From Clostridiales bacterium (GTDB lineage Bacteria; Bacillota; Clostridia; Lachnospirales; Lachnospiraceae): 64,000 nt of DNA. A program made the translations under genes and the position numbers. The notes under the pieces are model-generated. The model ran no database searches. It was not told the origin of the DNA and was given only the letters and a program-made list of their open reading frames with translations. How positions within the stretch are numbered: the stretch's first letter is position 1; every line of letters begins with the position of its first letter. The stretch spans positions 1 through 64,000 of the forward strand of contig JAATFT010000049.1 in assembly GCA_015655075.1 (NCBI GenBank), read 5' to 3'. Of the stretch, positions 61,536-64,000 are shown piece by piece.

Positions 61536-63710
61536 ATGAATTATTTGCGTTTAAAGGAATTACGGCTGAATGATTTTGGAAAATTTCATAATAAAACAAT
61601 TTCTTTAAAAGAGGGATTCAATCTGCTCTATGGAGAAAATGAAGCGGGAAAATCCACCGTGCACTCCTTTATTAAAGGAATGCTGTTTGGAATAGAAAAG
61701 CTTAGAGGCAGGGCTTCCAGGGGGGATACTTATGAAAGGTTTGCCCCCTGGGATTATCCCGGTTCTTATTGGGGAAGCATGGACCTTGAGACCGGCGGTA
61801 AAGATTTAAGAATTATCCGGAACTTTGATAAAAATAATAAGAAATGTACGGTGATTGATCTTAAGACAGGAAGGGAACAGAACCTGAATGCGGAGGAATT
61901 GATACATCTTTATGGGGAGCTTACGGAAGCAGGTTATCGCAATACCATCAGCATAGAGCAGTTAAAGATCAGGACGGACCGGGAATTGGCAGAAGAGGTC
62001 CGCAATTATATCACGAATTTATCCCTTTCCAAAAGCAATGAGGTTGATGTGACAAAAGCACTTATGTTTTTGCAGAACAGAAGAAAAGAGCTGGAAGACA
62101 GACAATTAAGCACGAAACTTTCCGTCCTGGAAAAGGAACTGGAAGAAGGGCTTAAACAGGAGGCATACCTTGATAGATTGGCTCTTCAGATGAAAGAAAC
62201 AAAAGAAAAAGAAAAGGAACTGCAGAAAAAAAGAGATATCTATGAGAATACGGGATTTTCGGGAGATTTTCCCTCCTTATTTGCCTACCGGACCTATTTG
62301 GAACAATTTCCGGTGATAAAAGAGAAATATAGAAATTATAAAGAGGTAAAACAGCAGAGGGACTTATTTGAGGAAAAACAATCCTCCCTGCAGAAACGTT
62401 TACAGGATTACCGGGATGATTTTGCCGGCCTGCTCAGGCAGAAGATGGAGGAACTGGGCGCCTTAAAGGATGACATAACTGCGAAAGAAGAAGAAAAGGC
62501 GGCCTTTGGGGAAGAGGAGGAAAGAGTACTTGGTGAAAATAAAAAAAGACGGGTGATCTGTTCTTTTATTCCTGCTATTTCCGGTATTGCGGGTATATTT
62601 ATTTTTATGGGGAATCCTGTTTTAACAGGATTGTTTTCCTTAGGTTTACTTGCAGGCATCGTTATGTTTTTTTTATTTACAAGGCGTATCCAAAAACGGA
62701 ATCATAACAGGGAGCTTAAAAGTAAGGAGTATGAAAAAGCAATTGCGTTGCAAAAGGATAAAGTGGGCGCTGTCCTGATACAGTTTCAGGCAGAGGATGA
62801 AAAGACTTTAAAGAAAAAGTACGAGGAAGCTCTTAGGCAGGAAATGGCTTATGAACATCTCCAGAAGCAAAAAAGAGATTATAGGGAACAGACGGAGCTT
62901 TTAAGTAAGAGGCTTGCCGCATTGGAACAGGAGCTTATTAACTATTTAAACCGCTTGGACCTTAAGACAAATACAGCCGGCAGTACTTTTTTGGATGATG
63001 GCAGGATGGAGGAATCTGAGGATTTTATTACACGGCAGCTGCAGGCTATTCTAAGAAATCAGGAATCATTAACAAAGGAATCGGAAAACTTACGGCTTCA
63101 AAAAGAGAAGCTGAAATGGGAGTTGGTATCCTTGGAAAACAATGAAGAAAAACTATTGGAGAATCAGGAGTTATATAAGGAATTATTGGAACAGAAAAAT
63201 GAAAATGACCTGGAACTGGAAGCAATTAAACTGTCCATTGAAACAATTAACAGTCTGTCTGTTGATATCCATGACAGCTTCGGAAGAAAATTAAATGATT
63301 TGGTATCGGATTTAACCATAGAACTGACGAATCATAAATACCGGGACATTAAGATAGATGAGAAATTAAACATGAAGGTTGGTTATCGGGATAATTATGT
63401 ACAATTTAATCAATTAAGTGCAGGAACCATAGAACAATTATATTTTGCCCTGCGGATGTCCGTATCGGATCTGGTATATGCACAGGGAGTTATGCCCGTC
63501 CTTTTAGACGACAGTTTCGCTTTATATGATGATAAAAGAACGAAAGCAGCTCTTTTATATCTTTCAAAAAGCAGACAGGGGCAGGTGCTTTTGTTTACCT
63601 GTCACAACAGGGAAAAATCCATTCTGGATGATTTAAATATTAATTATAATTATATAGATTTATCAAAAGAGGGTAAAATGAACTCATTTAACGGAACTCA
63701 TTTAATATAA
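61536..63710 (+). CDS. YhaN/SbcC-like ATPase with coiled coil and membrane hairpin
   Basis: A 724-residue SMC-like ATPase. Walker A YGENEAGKSTVHS lies at ~30-42, long coiled coils at ~165-330 and ~390-590, the signature LSAGTIEQLYFALR at ~625 and Walker B PVLLDDSFALYDD at ~650. Two hydrophobic helices (~345-385) interrupt the coil, as in YhaN, suggesting membrane attachment. It pairs with the nuclease upstream. Confidence 0.87.
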   Translation: MNYLRLKELRLNDFGKFHNKTISLKEGFNLLYGENEAGKSTVHSFIKGMLFGIEKLRGRASRGDTYERFAPWDYPGSYWGSMDLETGGKDLRIIRNFDKNNKKCTVIDLKTGREQNLNAEELIHLYGELTEAGYRNTISIEQLKIRTDRELAEEVRNYITNLSLSKSNEVDVTKALMFLQNRRKELEDRQLSTKLSVLEKELEEGLKQEAYLDRLALQMKETKEKEKELQKKRDIYENTGFSGDFPSLFAYRTYLEQFPVIKEKYRNYKEVKQQRDLFEEKQSSLQKRLQDYRDDFAGLLRQKMEELGALKDDITAKEEEKAAFGEEEERVLGENKKRRVICSFIPAISGIAGIFIFMGNPVLTGLFSLGLLAGIVMFFLFTRRIQKRNHNRELKSKEYEKAIALQKDKVGAVLIQFQAEDEKTLKKKYEEALRQEMAYEHLQKQKRDYREQTELLSKRLAALEQELINYLNRLDLKTNTAGSTFLDDGRMEESEDFITRQLQAILRNQESLTKESENLRLQKEKLKWELVSLENNEEKLLENQELYKELLEQKNENDLELEAIKLSIETINSLSVDIHDSFGRKLNDLVSDLTIELTNHKYRDIKIDEKLNMKVGYRDNYVQFNQLSAGTIEQLYFALRMSVSDLVYAQGVMPVLLDDSFALYDDKRTKAALLYLSKSRQGQVLLFTCHNREKSILDDLNINYNYIDLSKEGKMNSFNGTHLI

Positions 63711-63753
63711 ATAAATTCTTATTTGTTAGACTGAAAGAAGTAAAGAGGGAATT

Positions 63754-64000
63754 ATGGGAAATAATATTAAAAACAATCAAAACAGAACAGGCGGTAACAG
63801 AGGGCATAAAGACGGAAGCCCCGGAAAAAACACGGCTCCGCATAAGAAGGCGAAGCAAAGCCGTACCGGCAGGGGAGGAAAAGTAAAGCACCGTTCCCGC
63901 TTTAGAAGAAGACTCCGCTGGGTATTTCTTATCTCCAGTTTAGTGTTTTCACTGACCATGTTAACTGGAATCCTGATTTTTTATATCATGTACGGGGATG
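63754..64000 (+). CDS. Membrane protein with basic N-terminus (3' end beyond window)
   Basis: Only the first 82 codons are present. They form a very basic Gly/Asn/Lys-rich cytoplasmic tail of ~55 residues, then a transmembrane helix (WVFLISSLVFSLTMLTGI) and the start of an outside part. This plan fits penicillin-binding proteins, LCP ligases or polysaccharide enzymes, but the family cannot be named from this part. AAAGAGGGAATT precedes the ATG. Confidence 0.6.
   Translation, partial: MGNNIKNNQNRTGGNRGHKDGSPGKNTAPHKKAKQSRTGRGGKVKHRSRFRRRLRWVFLISSLVFSLTMLTGILIFYIMYGD

Overview
The window looks like chromosomal DNA of a low-GC anaerobic Firmicute, most likely a Lachnospiraceae (Clostridium cluster XIVa) relative. 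The signs are strong AGGAGG ribosome binding sites, AT-rich intergenic DNA, a ribose-type ABC sugar transporter, DUF6273 and Big2 surface proteins, HscC paired with a J/TPR protein, and a Tn916-like integrase element. I see no rRNA, tRNA or CRISPR array.

Layout. (1) 1-5.9 kb: an ECF sigma factor with a membrane partner, a yybP-ykoY-type (Mn2+) riboswitch leading to a P-type Ca/Mn ATPase, and a VanZ-like protein. (2) 6.0-7.1 kb: a graveyard of gene scraps. It holds one copy of a 305-bp duplication, an IS3 transposase stub, a frameshifted PBECR4-family nuclease with a type III toxin-antitoxin-like promoter, 49-nt repeats and hairpin upstream, and an NfnA-like stub. (3) 7.5-21.9 kb: a sugar or polyol catabolic regulon. 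It has two MDR dehydrogenases, an SDR, a shikimate-dehydrogenase-like protein, a cupin-type phosphoglucose isomerase, a phosphotriesterase-like lactonase, a KDPG-type aldolase, a 2-hydroxyacid dehydrogenase, a three-gene ABC importer, a GntR/HutC regulator, an FGGY kinase and the ruins of a D-psicose 3-epimerase. A near-identical 20-bp site precedes both the first dehydrogenase and the transporter. (4) 22-29 kb: a Big2/DUF6273 surface protein, then a giant J-like/TPR protein with its HscC-type Hsp70.

(5) 29.77-40.57 kb: a ~10.8 kb integrative mobilizable element bounded by a 15-bp direct repeat. Cargo and core genes are a PARIS-like defence pair (AAA ATPase plus DUF4435), a J-domain protein, small ORFs, an XRE regulator, a leucine-rich-repeat surface protein, a Rep_trans/MOBT-type initiator or relaxase, an excisionase and a Tyr integrase. 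It sits between queT and queT's promoter and structured leader, and its left end carries a second promoter plus a leader of the same architecture with compensatory stem changes.

(6) 41-49.5 kb: an HD-domain stub, a type I toxin-antitoxin locus (32-aa holin-like toxin with antisense RNA), another ECF sigma/DUF4179 pair, a PadR/permease-prefix/DUF4825 operon, and a relict prophage-like lysis cassette (XRE and ImmA divergent from a holin-like peptide and a decaying amidase). (7) 49.5-59.4 kb: a myo-inositol catabolic locus: iolG reading leftward, then iolJ, iolC, iolB, iolD, iolE and iolA. Together they oxidise inositol and cleave it to dihydroxyacetone phosphate and malonate semialdehyde, then acetyl-CoA. 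(8) 59.6-64 kb: a PH-domain protein, a YhaO/YhaN (SbcD/SbcC-like) pair, and the start of a membrane protein cut by the window end.

Several ~164-bp hairpin (MITE-like) elements with a shared centre are scattered through the sugar and inositol loci; two of them start exactly at a gene's stop codon. All assignments come from reading motifs by eye; no database search was run.
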